Assembly (NCBI RefSeq): GCF_016907925.1
Contig: NZ_JAFBCZ010000014.1
Coordinates: forward strand, 62,001-126,000
DNA: 64,000 nt
Reading direction: 5' to 3'
DNA from: Herpetosiphon giganteus
GTDB taxonomy: Bacteria > Chloroflexota > Chloroflexia > Chloroflexales > Herpetosiphonaceae
Below the pieces are notes generated by a model that searched no databases, was not told where the DNA came from, and saw only the letters and a list, made by a program, of their open reading frames with translations. The translations under genes were made by a program, and so were the position numbers. Of this stretch, positions 46,826 to 55,340 are shown piece after piece (the first letter of the stretch is position 1; each line of letters starts with the position of its first letter).

Positions 46826-49150
46826 ATGACCGAACAACGCCACCACCCCTCAATTCCTCTCGCAGCGTGGCAACGCCCGCTTGGCCTCGATTATCCGAAT
46901 GCGGCGATTGCCGCCCACGATCATGGGCCAATCATTGACGATGGTGTCTTTCACGGCTTGCCAATTGGTGGCATGGGCAGCGGGGCGATTGGCCGTAACT
47001 TTCGCGGCGATTGGTCGCGCTGGCATTTAGAAGTTGGCAAGCACGTTAATCGCAGCGTTTGGCCCAACCAATGGAGTGTTTTCTGGCAAACCGCCAGCCA
47101 ACAAGCAGCCCAAGTGTTGTGCACAACCCAACCAGATGGCGATGAACTCAGCACATGGAATTGGAATTATCCAGTTGGCGCTGGCAAGTATCATGCGCTA
47201 TTCCCCCGCGCTTGGTTCGATTATCAACACCCAGATTGGCCACTTGAATTGGTGCAAGAGCAATTCTCGCCAGTTTTGGCTGGTAATCTCAAGGAAAGTA
47301 GCTTCCCTGTTGGCGTGTTTACTTGGCGCGTGACTAACCGTGGCAGCGAAACGCTACGCTTGGGCTTGATGCTGACTTGGGAACATACCCGCGCAGTGGA
47401 AGCAGCAGGCCTGACGTTGCAACGCCAACACAACGCATGGCACGATGGCAACACAACTGGCGTAACTTTGAGCCAAACCAGCGACCAAGCCTTGAGCAGC
47501 CACAATGGCACATGGGCGTTGGCAGTGCAAGCGCCAGAAGCTGCCAGCGTGAGTCAATGGACGTGTTGGGATGTGGCCCAAGATGCCGCCGCATTGTGGC
47601 AAGATTTTGCCAGCGATGGTCAATTGGCCGAATATCCAACCAGCCAACAGGTTGCCGCCGACCAACGCAGCGCAACTGCGATTGCTGTGACCCTCGAACT
47701 TGCACCTGGCGAAAGCGCCGTGATTCCGTTCAGCCTTGCTTGGGATTTTCCAATCGTTGAGTTTGCTGATGAAAGCCGCTGGTACAAGCGCTATACCCAT
47801 TTTTGGGGCACAAACGGCGATCAAGCCCAAGCTTTGGCAAGCGCTAGTTTGAACAACGCCGATGCTTGGCGCAACGCAATTGAAGCATGGCAAAACCCAA
47901 TTCTCAACGACGATCAACGGCCACAATGGTATAAATCTGCTCTTTTTAACGAACTTTATTATTTGGTTGATGGTGGTACGTTGTGGGTTGATCGCGCAGT
48001 GGGCGAGCCTGAGCCTGCTGAGGATTCGGTGGGCTTGTTTAGCTACCTCGAATGCTACGATTATCCATTCTATGGTACGCTCGATGTGTCGTTTTATAGC
48101 TCGTGGAGCATCTTGGCTTTGTGGCCAGAGCTTGAACGCGGCGAAATTATTGCCTTCTCCAAAACCGTCAACGATGCTGATGATACTGTCGTGACGATTG
48201 TGGCAACCCAAGTGCAAGCGATTCGCAAAGCAGCTGGAGCCTTGCCACACGATCTTGGCGCGCCCAAAGAGCAACCCTTGATCAAAACCAACGCCTATGA
48301 CTTCCAAGACATCAACAATTGGAAAGATCTCAACCTCAAGTATATTTTGCGCATCTATCGCGACGTAACGTTGTGGAACGATCAGGCCATGCTTGAAGCA
48401 ACGTGGTCAACGATTCCGACCGCCTTGGAATATGTGCATCAATTTGATAGCGATGGCGATGGTTTGCTTGATCATAGCGGAGCCGACCAAACCTACGATA
48501 CCTGGGCGATGAGCGGCGCTGCTAGCTACTCAGCCAGCTTGTTGATTTGTGCCTTGGAAGCGGCGATTCGCTTGGCCCAACGCATGGGCGAGCAAGCGCA
48601 AGCCGACACGTGGAGCGAATGGTTGGCAGCAGCCCGCCAAAGCTTCGAAACCAAGCTTTGGAATGGCAGCTACTTCCGCTATCACACTGCCGATACCGAT
48701 TTGCGCGAAGTGATTATGGCTGATCAATTGGTTGGTCAATGGTATGCAGGCGCAATTGGCTTGCCAGCGGTCGCCCCGCACGCCATGATTCGCTCGGCCT
48801 TGCAAACGGTCTATCGTTTCAACGTCATGCAATATGCCAATGGAACCTTGGGCGCGGTCAACGGCATGCATCCAGATGGCACGGTTGATACCAGCTCGAA
48901 CCAAGCCAGCGAAGTTTGGAGCGGCACAACCTATGCCATTGCGGCCATGATGTTGCAAGAAGGTTTGGATGTGGAAGGCTGGCAAACCGCTTGGGGAGCC
49001 TATAACGCCACCTATAACGAACTTGGTTTGTGGTTCCGTACCCCAGAAGCATGGGGCGTGGAGCGAACCTTCCGCGCCAGTATGTATATGCGGCCACAAT
49101 CGATTTGGGCAATTGAGCATGCCTTAGCTGTGCGTGCCAACAAAGCCTGA
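46826..49150 (+). CDS. GH116 beta-glucosidase (GBA2-type), cytoplasmic
   Basis: A 774-aa protein without a signal peptide. The N-terminal beta-sandwich begins GLPIGGMGSGAIGRNFRGDWSRW (about residues 45-68), and the (alpha/alpha)6 catalytic domain starts near residue 370. FNELYYLVDGG carries the expected nucleophile glutamate and QTYDTW the expected acid/base aspartate. The GH116 enzyme of Thermoanaerobacterium and human GBA2 hydrolyse beta-glucosides. Its position suggests that it cleaves imported cello-oligosaccharides, where other systems use GH1 or GH3. AGGAG is 10 nt before the ATG. It probably belongs to the importer operon or has its own promoter. Confidence 0.92.
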   Translation: MTEQRHHPSIPLAAWQRPLGLDYPNAAIAAHDHGPIIDDGVFHGLPIGGMGSGAIGRNFRGDWSRWHLEVGKHVNRSVWPNQWSVFWQTASQQAAQVLCTTQPDGDELSTWNWNYPVGAGKYHALFPRAWFDYQHPDWPLELVQEQFSPVLAGNLKESSFPVGVFTWRVTNRGSETLRLGLMLTWEHTRAVEAAGLTLQRQHNAWHDGNTTGVTLSQTSDQALSSHNGTWALAVQAPEAASVSQWTCWDVAQDAAALWQDFASDGQLAEYPTSQQVAADQRSATAIAVTLELAPGESAVIPFSLAWDFPIVEFADESRWYKRYTHFWGTNGDQAQALASASLNNADAWRNAIEAWQNPILNDDQRPQWYKSALFNELYYLVDGGTLWVDRAVGEPEPAEDSVGLFSYLECYDYPFYGTLDVSFYSSWSILALWPELERGEIIAFSKTVNDADDTVVTIVATQVQAIRKAAGALPHDLGAPKEQPLIKTNAYDFQDINNWKDLNLKYILRIYRDVTLWNDQAMLEATWSTIPTALEYVHQFDSDGDGLLDHSGADQTYDTWAMSGAASYSASLLICALEAAIRLAQRMGEQAQADTWSEWLAAARQSFETKLWNGSYFRYHTADTDLREVIMADQLVGQWYAGAIGLPAVAPHAMIRSALQTVYRFNVMQYANGTLGAVNGMHPDGTVDTSSNQASEVWSGTTYAIAAMMLQEGLDVEGWQTAWGAYNATYNELGLWFRTPEAWGVERTFRASMYMRPQSIWAIEHALAVRANKA

Positions 49151-49209
49151 TTAGCGGACAAGCCTCGCTTGTCGAACCTCTTCGCGTCGCCTTGACGCAA
49201 CCATGCTTC

Positions 49210-49243
49210 AAAACCACGCTGGATTCTGGCCCAGCGTGGTTTT
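49210..49243. terminator. Bidirectional rho-independent terminator
   Basis: A perfect 13-bp stem (49210-49222 with 49231-49243) with an 8-nt loop and A/T ends, between the GH116 gene and the convergent L7/L12-like gene. Confidence 0.85.
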
Positions 49244-49247
49244 GCGC

Positions 49248-49751
49248 TTACCACCGATCAACCATATCCTTGGCTTCTTTCAAGCCCAAGTTGGTTGCTT
49301 GACGCACCAATTTGATCGCCTGAATTTTGTTGCCTTGGCGGGCGATGGCTTGGGCTTCGCGCAGTAGATCGTCTGGTAAGGCTTGAGCTTGAGGAGCAGC
49401 ACGATTTGCACTCATCAGCTGACTTGGGTTTTCGCCGCGTTCAATCATCTCGACATAATCTTTGGCTTCTTTGAGGCCAAGGTTGGTTTGTACGCGAACC
49501 TGCTTAATCGCCTCAATCTTCTTGCCTTGGATCAATAAACCTTGAATAGCTGCTTGATCGATTGGTTTTGAATCGAAGCCAGAGCTAAATTGAGCGCTTG
49601 GATTTGCATCAACGTTTGGTGTGTGGACTGGATTGATTGGGGTCTGATTGAGATTGATGCTACTGCTTGGCCGTTCTGAGCGTTTGCTCCAAATCCAAAT
49701 CGCCAACCCAATCAAGACTGCTAAAACAATCCACCACATTTGATTTGGCAT
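49248..49751 (-). CDS. Membrane protein with two ribosomal L7/L12-like C-terminal domains
   Basis: A 167-aa single-pass membrane protein. Residues 6-22 form the membrane segment (WWIVLAVLIGLAIWIW), followed by a polar linker. Then two copies of a ~30-residue helical hairpin appear: KKIEAIKQVRVQTNLGLKEA and NKIQAIKLVRQATNLGLKEA, each ending in a D-Y/M-V motif. They match the helical part of the bL12 C-terminal domain, which binds translation factors. The role of this membrane-bound version is unknown. ATG 49751 has GGAG 8 nt upstream; an ATG two codons earlier is less likely. Confidence 0.78.
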   Translation of the reverse strand: MPNQMWWIVLAVLIGLAIWIWSKRSERPSSSINLNQTPINPVHTPNVDANPSAQFSSGFDSKPIDQAAIQGLLIQGKKIEAIKQVRVQTNLGLKEAKDYVEMIERGENPSQLMSANRAAPQAQALPDDLLREAQAIARQGNKIQAIKLVRQATNLGLKEAKDMVDRW

Positions 49752-49824
49752 ATTCATTGCTCCATCTACTTAATCGTTCTAATCAGAGTGTACGTGAATT
49801 GATGATCAATGCAAGGCCGAAGTT

Positions 49825-50090
49825 GATCCACGAAGAGCACGAAGGCGAGGAGGCTACGTCGAATGGTTCATTGGATTGGTAATCAGTTGCATGCCCTCAC
49901 CCCCAGCCCCTCTCCCACTGAACGCAGGAGAGGAGAGTTGACTGTTGTGTACCAAAAAATGGTGGTAAAACTACCGTCTAAAGCCCCTCGCCCGCGCCAC
50001 GGGAGAGGGGTTGGGGTGAGGGCATCTTCAACAACCAAAAGCCTATAGCCTAATTCCCAATGTTCTATGCTCTATGTTCTCTGTTCTGAG
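49825..50090. repeat. Intergenic repeat cluster
   Basis: ACGAAGAGCACGAAGG 9-mers are at about 49832-49846, then a MITE-like element, then the AAGCCTATAGCC unit and GTTCTAT/GCTCTAT/GTTCTCT heptads at 50062-50087. These lie directly upstream of the selenoprotein gene. Confidence 0.8.
49872..50022 (+). mobile_element. MITE-like GC-rich palindromic element, copy 3
   Basis: It starts GGATTGGTAATCAG, CATGCCCTCACCCCC and ends GGGGTTGGGGTGAGGG. The two ends (about 45 nt each) are imperfect inverted repeats; the centre differs from copies 1 and 2. No coding capacity. Confidence 0.65.
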
Positions 50091-50096
50091 TATAAT
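50091..50096 (+). promoter_or_regulatory. -10 box of the selenoprotein gene
   Basis: A perfect TATAAT follows directly on the GTTCTAT/GTTCTCT heptad array, 36 nt before the ATG. No good -35 hexamer is seen outside the array. Confidence 0.45.
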
Positions 50097-50131
50097 TGAA
50101 CCAATGGTTTATTGAATTTAGGAGGCTGCTG

Positions 50132-50377
50132 ATGCAGATCACCATTACCTTTTGTATGTATTGAAACTACACCCCGCGTGCTGTCAGTTTGGCAGCCCAA
50201 CTGTTGGACATTCATCGCCAAGCGATTCAGCAACTGAGCCTCGTTCCCTCGAAGGGTGGCTGTTTTGAAGTTGAAGTTAATGGGCAATTGCTCTATAGCA
50301 AACTTCAGACCGAACGCCATGCCGAGGCAGGCGAAGTTGAGGCCTTGATCGCTGCCTATCTCGACCAACAAGCCTAA
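50132..50377 (+). CDS. SelW/Rdx-family selenoprotein (in-frame TGA as Sec)
   Basis: An 81-aa thioredoxin-fold redox protein if TGA at 50162-50164 is read as selenocysteine. The sequence begins MQITITFCMYUNYTPRAVSL; C8 and U11 form a C-x-x-U redox motif where Rdx proteins have C-x-x-C or C-x-x-U. The rest fits the family: AAQLLDIHR, SKGGCFEVEVNGQLLYSK, and AGEVEALIAAYLDQ. AGGAGG (50120-50125) lies 6 nt before the ATG, and the frame is intact on both sides of the TGA. Conventional annotation would start at an internal TTG (50189) and lose the active site. The Sec machinery lies outside this window. Confidence 0.78.
50162..50196 (+). promoter_or_regulatory. Candidate bacterial SECIS hairpin
   Basis: After the TGA codon (50162-50164), a 6-bp stem GCTGTC (50180-50185) with GGCAGC (50191-50196) encloses the loop AGTTT. 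The loop starts 21 nt after the TGA and has G as its second base. This agrees with the general bacterial SECIS model: a small apical stem, G among the first two loop bases, and 16-37 nt from the UGA. Confidence 0.6.
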
Positions 50378-50383
50378 ACCGCT

Positions 50384-50451
50384 GCTGCAAGCCTACTTGC
50401 GGCATGCAGCGGGCTTGCAGCTTTCACAGGGCCAAATCCGCATGCTATAAT
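50384..50451 (+). promoter_or_regulatory. Hairpin and promoter before the epimerase gene
   Basis: A 10-bp stem (50384-50393 with 50412-50421), ending in TTTC, may terminate the selenoprotein transcript. The promoter TTCACA (50423-50428), 17-nt spacer and TATAAT (50446-50451) follows, 34 nt before the GTG start. Confidence 0.6.
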
Positions 50452-50484
50452 CGCAGCCACACCATACTAAGCAAGGAGTCTCCC

Positions 50485-51438
50485 GTGTTGGTTTTGATCA
50501 CAGGTTCCAGTGGGCAGATTGGCACCAATTTGGCGCTACGCCTTCTCGCAGATGGCCATGAAGTGTTTGGAGTTGATCAACGGGTCAACACGTGGACAAA
50601 AGCCTTTGAGTATGTGATTCAGGATTTGGGCGCACCCTACCGCGATTTCGAAGGCGGCATTGGCGGCGTGCCCTATCCCAAGCCCGATGTCGTGGTCCAC
50701 TTGGCGGCCAACGCCAAAGTTCACGAATTGGTGACCTATCCGCACCGAGCGTTGGAAAATGTGATGACCACCTACAACGTATTGGAATACTGTCGCCATC
50801 AACAAGTGCCAATCATTTTTAGTTCATCACGTGAAGTCTATGGTGATATTCATCGCTACTTAACCGAAGAAGCCCAAGCCGACTTTGTGTATACCGAAAG
50901 CCCATATTCAGCCTCAAAAATCAGCGGCGAAGCATTTATCTATTCCTATGCCCGATGTTACAACCTGCCCTATTTGGTTTTTCGCTTTTCGAATGTCTAT
51001 GGGCGCTACGATAACGACATCGAACGTATGGAACGGGTAATTCCCCTGTTCATTCGCCGCATTCGCGACGGCCAACCTGTGACCGTCTTTGGGCGTGAAA
51101 AAACCCTCGATTTCACCTACGTCGACGATTGTGTCGATGGGATTGTGCGCGGAATCGAGCGGATTGTCAGTGGCCAAGTTGCCAATCAGACCTTTAATTT
51201 AGCCTATGGCGAAGGCAATACCCTGGTTCGTATGGCCGAATTGATCGCCGAGGCGTTGCAAATTGAAGCAACGATTAACGTGCAACCGTCAAAACTCGCC
51301 GGTGAAGTCACCTACTATGTGGCCAACATCGGGCGAGCACGCCAACTCTTGGGTTACACGCCCCAAGTTGCTTTAGCCGAAGGCTTACGGCGAGCTGTCG
51401 CGTGGAACATTGCGTGGGATGAGGAACAGCGGCGATGA
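50485..51438 (+). CDS. NAD-dependent epimerase/dehydratase
   Basis: A 317-aa extended short-chain dehydrogenase/reductase acting on nucleotide sugars. The NAD motif is LITGSSGQIGTNLALRLL (residues 4-21), with HLAANAKV, the catalytic serines in FSSSREVYG, and the YSASK motif giving Y and K. The C-terminal part includes RMERVIPLFIRRIRDGQP and TYVDDCVDGIVRGIER. It resembles UDP-glucose/UDP-glucuronate 4-epimerases or related enzymes; the substrate is unknown. Start GTG (AAGGAG 7 nt before). Its stop overlaps the kinase start by 4 nt, and so the two are coupled. Confidence 0.9.
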   Translation: MLVLITGSSGQIGTNLALRLLADGHEVFGVDQRVNTWTKAFEYVIQDLGAPYRDFEGGIGGVPYPKPDVVVHLAANAKVHELVTYPHRALENVMTTYNVLEYCRHQQVPIIFSSSREVYGDIHRYLTEEAQADFVYTESPYSASKISGEAFIYSYARCYNLPYLVFRFSNVYGRYDNDIERMERVIPLFIRRIRDGQPVTVFGREKTLDFTYVDDCVDGIVRGIERIVSGQVANQTFNLAYGEGNTLVRMAELIAEALQIEATINVQPSKLAGEVTYYVANIGRARQLLGYTPQVALAEGLRRAVAWNIAWDEEQRR

Positions 51439-53702
51439 CAGAACGATCACGGCAACGCGGCCATCGACAGCTGCAAACGCTGGCTAGCAAACGGATTCAA
51501 ACTCGGCTTTTAGCGCTTTCGCGGATCATGAACGATATTATGAATGTTGATGATCCTGCGCGCTTGATTACCGCCGCTAGTGCCCAATTGCGCCACGTTT
51601 TAGCTGTCGATGCGATTGCAGTGTGGTTTTATAGTGCTACTTCACATCGTTACCTGCTAAGCCACTTCAATAGTGCGAGCCACGAGGATTTTAGCGCCGA
51701 CGATCGCGAGGCTCTTAGTGCCTTGCAAGTGCGCAGCGGTGAGGCGCTGGCTGGCCGCGTGATCAGCGAAGGCCATGCGATTACCGCGAGCAACGTCGAT
51801 GAATATCGGGCCATGTTTGGGGCGTTGGGTCGTCGCCGCGAGGCGCTTTTTAATCGTTGGCGCGCCTTATTGCCCATTTCGTTTCAAGTAACTGCGTTTA
51901 CCTTGGGCGGTAATGGGCGGCCCAGCGGCGTAATTGAGTTTTTTTGCAGCAAACCTAGCCTCAACGCCAATTCGGCAGTTTGGTTGCAACCAACCCTTGA
52001 TCAACTGGGTTCGTTGTTGCAGTTGGTGCGCCAACAGGCCGATGCCCGTGGCCAACGCCGCCGCTTGGCTGCGCTCGATGCAGTTGTGACGGCAATCAGC
52101 ACATCATCCGATTTGCCCGACTTGCTGAATGTCGCCTTGTTGGTGGTGATTGAGGTCGTCAGTGCCAATGGTGGGGCGATTTGTTTGGCCTCGCCTGGTG
52201 GCCGCAGCATGTCGCTTGCCGCCCAACATCAACTTCCGCCGCGTGAGGCGCTACTGCTTGGTTCGAGCCAAGCCAATAGCGTGCTTGAGGATGTGGTTTA
52301 TTATGGCCAGCCAACCTTGCGCCCAGTCATCAACACCAGCGATCTTGGCGAGGATATTATGGGGCGGGCGGCGATGCCACTCTTGGCAGGCGGCACAATC
52401 GTCGGCGTTTTGGTGTTGTATGGCAATTATCAAACTCTTGCGGCGAATATCGATTGGCCCTCGCTAGTTTCGATGGGTTCGCAAATTGGCATTGCGATTG
52501 CCAATACTCGTTTATATGAAGAAAGCCAACGCGAACGCCAACGGCTGGGCACGGTGATCGAATCGATCGCCGATGGCGTGGCGATTTGTAACGGAGTTGG
52601 CGAGTTGATTCTGGCCAACGAAACCGCCGCTGGTTTGTTGGAAATTTCGATTTTGCCAACTATGGCTACCAGTAGCGAGGCAGGTGCGCGCTACCTCGAT
52701 GGCAGTGTTGTCGAAGCCGATATGTTGCCGTTTGCCCGCGCCTTGGCTGGCGAAGTTTTTCGCGATTATCGTTTGATTGTGCCTGGCAGCCAAGATCAAG
52801 ATGTGGTGCTGAGCTTTAGCGGCGCGCCTTTGCGCCGTTCAGTATTAATTGATAGCGGCGATACCTCGTTTGATGGCGCGGTAATCGTGTTTCGCGATAT
52901 TACCGAGCAACGCCGCTTGGAAGAGGCCAAAGATGAGTTTTTGGCGGTTGCAGCCCACGAGTTGCGCTCGCCATTGGCCGCAATCAAAGGCTACAGCGAT
53001 TTGCTGTTGCGCCGCGAGTTGAAGCAAGCCACCGAGGGCCGCGATTTACGCGGCTTTATCACGCTCAGTCAGCAAGTTAATATTATGGTGCAACTGGTCG
53101 ATAATTTGCTTGATGTGTCGCGAATTGATGCCGAGCGCTATACGATTCAGCTTGATGCTGTTGATTTGGGCATTTTGCTTGATTCAGTTGTGACTCATGC
53201 CCGCCAAACAGCCAACCATCATACCCTGCATTTTGAACAGCTCAACCACAGCGTCGTCTATGGCGATTCGCTGAAATTGCGCCAAGTTGCCACCAACTTT
53301 TTGACCAACGCCATTCGCTATAGCCCGCAACAAACCCAGATTTGGGTGCAGGTGTTTAGCGATGAACATTTTGGCTATGTGCAAGTTGATGATCAAGGAC
53401 CTGGCATTCCCCAAGCTCAACGCGAACGCCTGTTTGAACGCTACTACAGAGTGCCGGGGATTCGGCGTACAGGCTCAAGCACCGAAGGCTTAGGTTTAGG
53501 CTTGTATTTATGTCGCGAAATTATTACACTGCACAATGGGCGGATTTGGGTTGATAGCGCACCGAGCGGCGGCGCACGTTTCTGCATCGCCATCCCGCGC
53601 TATATTCCCGAAAAACACGAAACCAACACCACCCAAACCACCCTCGATCTCGATGCATTTTTATTCTCGCCCCAACCAGGCCGGAGGAACGATGAACAGT
53701 AG
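51435..53702 (+). CDS. Soluble GAF/PAS sensor histidine kinase
   Basis: A 755-aa cytoplasmic kinase without membrane segments. A first GAF domain (about residues 25-200; RLITAASAQLRHVLAVDAI) is followed by a second GAF (about 215-355; LPDLLNVALLVVIEVVSANG) and a PAS domain (about 365-490). Then come the phosphoacceptor AAHELRSPLAAIKGYSDLL and an ATPase domain with N box NFLTNAIRYSP, G1 DDQGPGIP and G2 EGLGLGLYL. It is translationally coupled to the epimerase upstream and overlaps the cNMP-binding gene by 11 nt. No response regulator is adjacent. Confidence 0.92.
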   Translation: MTERSRQRGHRQLQTLASKRIQTRLLALSRIMNDIMNVDDPARLITAASAQLRHVLAVDAIAVWFYSATSHRYLLSHFNSASHEDFSADDREALSALQVRSGEALAGRVISEGHAITASNVDEYRAMFGALGRRREALFNRWRALLPISFQVTAFTLGGNGRPSGVIEFFCSKPSLNANSAVWLQPTLDQLGSLLQLVRQQADARGQRRRLAALDAVVTAISTSSDLPDLLNVALLVVIEVVSANGGAICLASPGGRSMSLAAQHQLPPREALLLGSSQANSVLEDVVYYGQPTLRPVINTSDLGEDIMGRAAMPLLAGGTIVGVLVLYGNYQTLAANIDWPSLVSMGSQIGIAIANTRLYEESQRERQRLGTVIESIADGVAICNGVGELILANETAAGLLEISILPTMATSSEAGARYLDGSVVEADMLPFARALAGEVFRDYRLIVPGSQDQDVVLSFSGAPLRRSVLIDSGDTSFDGAVIVFRDITEQRRLEEAKDEFLAVAAHELRSPLAAIKGYSDLLLRRELKQATEGRDLRGFITLSQQVNIMVQLVDNLLDVSRIDAERYTIQLDAVDLGILLDSVVTHARQTANHHTLHFEQLNHSVVYGDSLKLRQVATNFLTNAIRYSPQQTQIWVQVFSDEHFGYVQVDDQGPGIPQAQRERLFERYYRVPGIRRTGSSTEGLGLGLYLCREIITLHNGRIWVDSAPSGGARFCIAIPRYIPEKHETNTTQTTLDLDAFLFSPQPGRRNDEQ

Positions 53703-54192
53703 TGTCATTGCAGTGTTACGTCGCGTCGATATTTTTGCTGGGCTGAGCGATCTTGAATTGAGCCAGATTGCCCAGCTTTGCAAAGTTGCCAAAGCCAAAA
53801 AAGGCCAAATTATCTTCCGCGAAGATAGTGACGGCGACGATTTGTATGTTGTGCACGATGGCGCGGTGGAAATTCAAGTGCAGACCCGCGGCTCCGACGG
53901 CCAAAGCCGCTTATCGACGATTAACACCGCTTACGAAGGCCAAGCGTTTGGCGAAATTGCCATGCTTGGCGGCGGCAGTCGTTCGGCTACAGCGGTTGCT
54001 AGCATGAATCCAACCACCTTGTTAGTGATCAACGGGCCTGAGCTTTCGACGCTCTGCGATACCAACACCGCGATTGGCTACCGAATTATGCGCAACTTCA
54101 TCAACGATATGATCTACAAGCTGCGCTCAGCCTCGTTGCTGCTGCGCGGCCATATCAAATGGCAAGATAATCAATTGAGCCAAATTGAGTAA
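53692..54192 (+). CDS. Stand-alone cyclic-nucleotide-binding domain protein
   Basis: A 166-aa protein with a cNMP-binding fold (LRRVDIFAGLSDLELSQIAQ, GQIIFREDSDGDDLYVVHDG, then GQAFGEIAMLGGGSRSATAVAS, which resembles the phosphate-binding cassette) and a C-terminal helix. There is no DNA-binding domain, so it is a CRP-like sensor without a regulator output. GGAGG lies 4-5 nt before the ATG, inside the end of the kinase gene. It may act as a partner or input for the kinase; this is inference. Whether a cyclic nucleotide binds is not shown by the sequence. Confidence 0.88.
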   Translation: MNSSVIAVLRRVDIFAGLSDLELSQIAQLCKVAKAKKGQIIFREDSDGDDLYVVHDGAVEIQVQTRGSDGQSRLSTINTAYEGQAFGEIAMLGGGSRSATAVASMNPTTLLVINGPELSTLCDTNTAIGYRIMRNFINDMIYKLRSASLLLRGHIKWQDNQLSQIE

Positions 54193-54337
54193 ATTCTCAT
54201 GTTCGCACCCACTATGTGAGCATTATTGAACGAAAACTATTAGCAATCGGCTGTTTTGTAATTGATACCTCGATGGCAGCGGTGTTGTAGCGAGCCGCAC
54301 CGCTGCCTGCAACATTAGAGAGATAAGGGGATAGGCC

Positions 54338-54790
54338 ATGAGAATTGGTTTCTTCGGCTACGGGTTAATTGTGGTTTCATTAATCAGCTGTGGCTCGTCA
54401 TCAGTTGCCCCAACCCAACTTGCGACTGGCCCAACCTCAACAACTCCAACCCAAGTGCTACCTGAATGTTTTACCGAGATTCCCTTCTTGCCACCCCAAC
54501 CAGAACTGGCGACGATTCCCTTACCACCTACGACGCGCATTACCAATCGTTTTGAACGTCCACATGGAGATCTTATGTTTGTTGGCGGCGTTGTTGGGAA
54601 TACTGATCAGGCGGCGGCCTTTTTTGAATCGCAATTACCAAAACATGGCTTCCAAGTCGTATATAGCGATAGCGATATTGGGCAATCTGATGGTTCTTTT
54701 GTGAAGGATGGCCAACGCTTTCGCTGGCATCTTGTGGCCCAAAATCACTGCACCGAGATTGTCACCCTCTATATCATCTTCGAAGAATAA
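54338..54790 (+). CDS. Hypothetical lipoprotein
   Basis: A 150-aa exported lipoprotein: VSLISCGSSS is the lipobox (Cys near 18), then a Thr/Pro linker. A small domain with TDQAAAFFESQLPKHGFQVV follows and ends in NHCTEIVTLYIIFEE. Two later cysteines may form a disulfide. The family is not recognised. AAGGGGATAGG precedes the ATG. It is followed after 13 nt by a small membrane protein gene. Confidence 0.75.
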   Translation: MRIGFFGYGLIVVSLISCGSSSVAPTQLATGPTSTTPTQVLPECFTEIPFLPPQPELATIPLPPTTRITNRFERPHGDLMFVGGVVGNTDQAAAFFESQLPKHGFQVVYSDSDIGQSDGSFVKDGQRFRWHLVAQNHCTEIVTLYIIFEE

Positions 54791-54803
54791 GGGAGGAATG
54801 CCC

Positions 54804-55175
54804 ATGAGCTACCAAGTACCGGATGATACTCCATACATATCAAGAGCAAGAATCTTCCTCTTTAATAGTTTTTGCTTTCTCACATTCATTATCGTATTCA
54901 TTGTGGGTTACTACTTTATTTTAATCGATCTGTTCAGCTATCCGTTGCATGAATGGATGAAGTTCCTCTCGAAGGAAATAACGAGTTCCTATGGACGAAA
55001 AGCGCTGATTCCGTTGATTCCCTATATTCCGTTCTCATTGGTCTGCATCTGCACAGAATATCTGGTGATCGAATATAACAAACGATTAAAAACAGGACTT
55101 TGGTATCTGATCTGTGGGATGCTGCTCTTAATCTCGTTTTTAATCTTCTTGCTCGGTATCTTTGCTGCCTATTGA
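54804..55175 (+). CDS. Small membrane protein
   Basis: A 123-aa membrane protein with three hydrophobic segments (FLFNSFCFLTFIIVFIVGYY; PLIPYIPFSLVCICTEYLVI; GLWYLICGMLLLISFLIFLL). GGGAGGAA lies 6 nt before the ATG. It is AT-rich compared with neighbours, uses rarer codons, and is followed by two small membrane protein genes. Unknown function; likely part of the same accessory stretch. Confidence 0.7.
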   Translation: MSYQVPDDTPYISRARIFLFNSFCFLTFIIVFIVGYYFILIDLFSYPLHEWMKFLSKEITSSYGRKALIPLIPYIPFSLVCICTEYLVIEYNKRLKTGLWYLICGMLLLISFLIFLLGIFAAY

Positions 55176-55340
55176 AATAGATGAGAGGAATTTTCATGAA
55201 GCCCAGCATTCCATAATCTTATTTAACAAGTGTTGCGCATTTCAAGCATACAATTTTTGTACCTATTTTGTACCTAAATAATAATGCTTGATGTGCTCCA
55301 ATCGATCTTCAGCTGCTAATTAATTTTGAGGAATAAGCGT

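Noticed and set aside
50189-50377. 62-codon gene starting at TTG 50189
   Set aside because: It lacks a ribosome-binding site and the redox motif; a good start with AGGAGG is at 50132 and the frame continues through one TGA that fits Sec.
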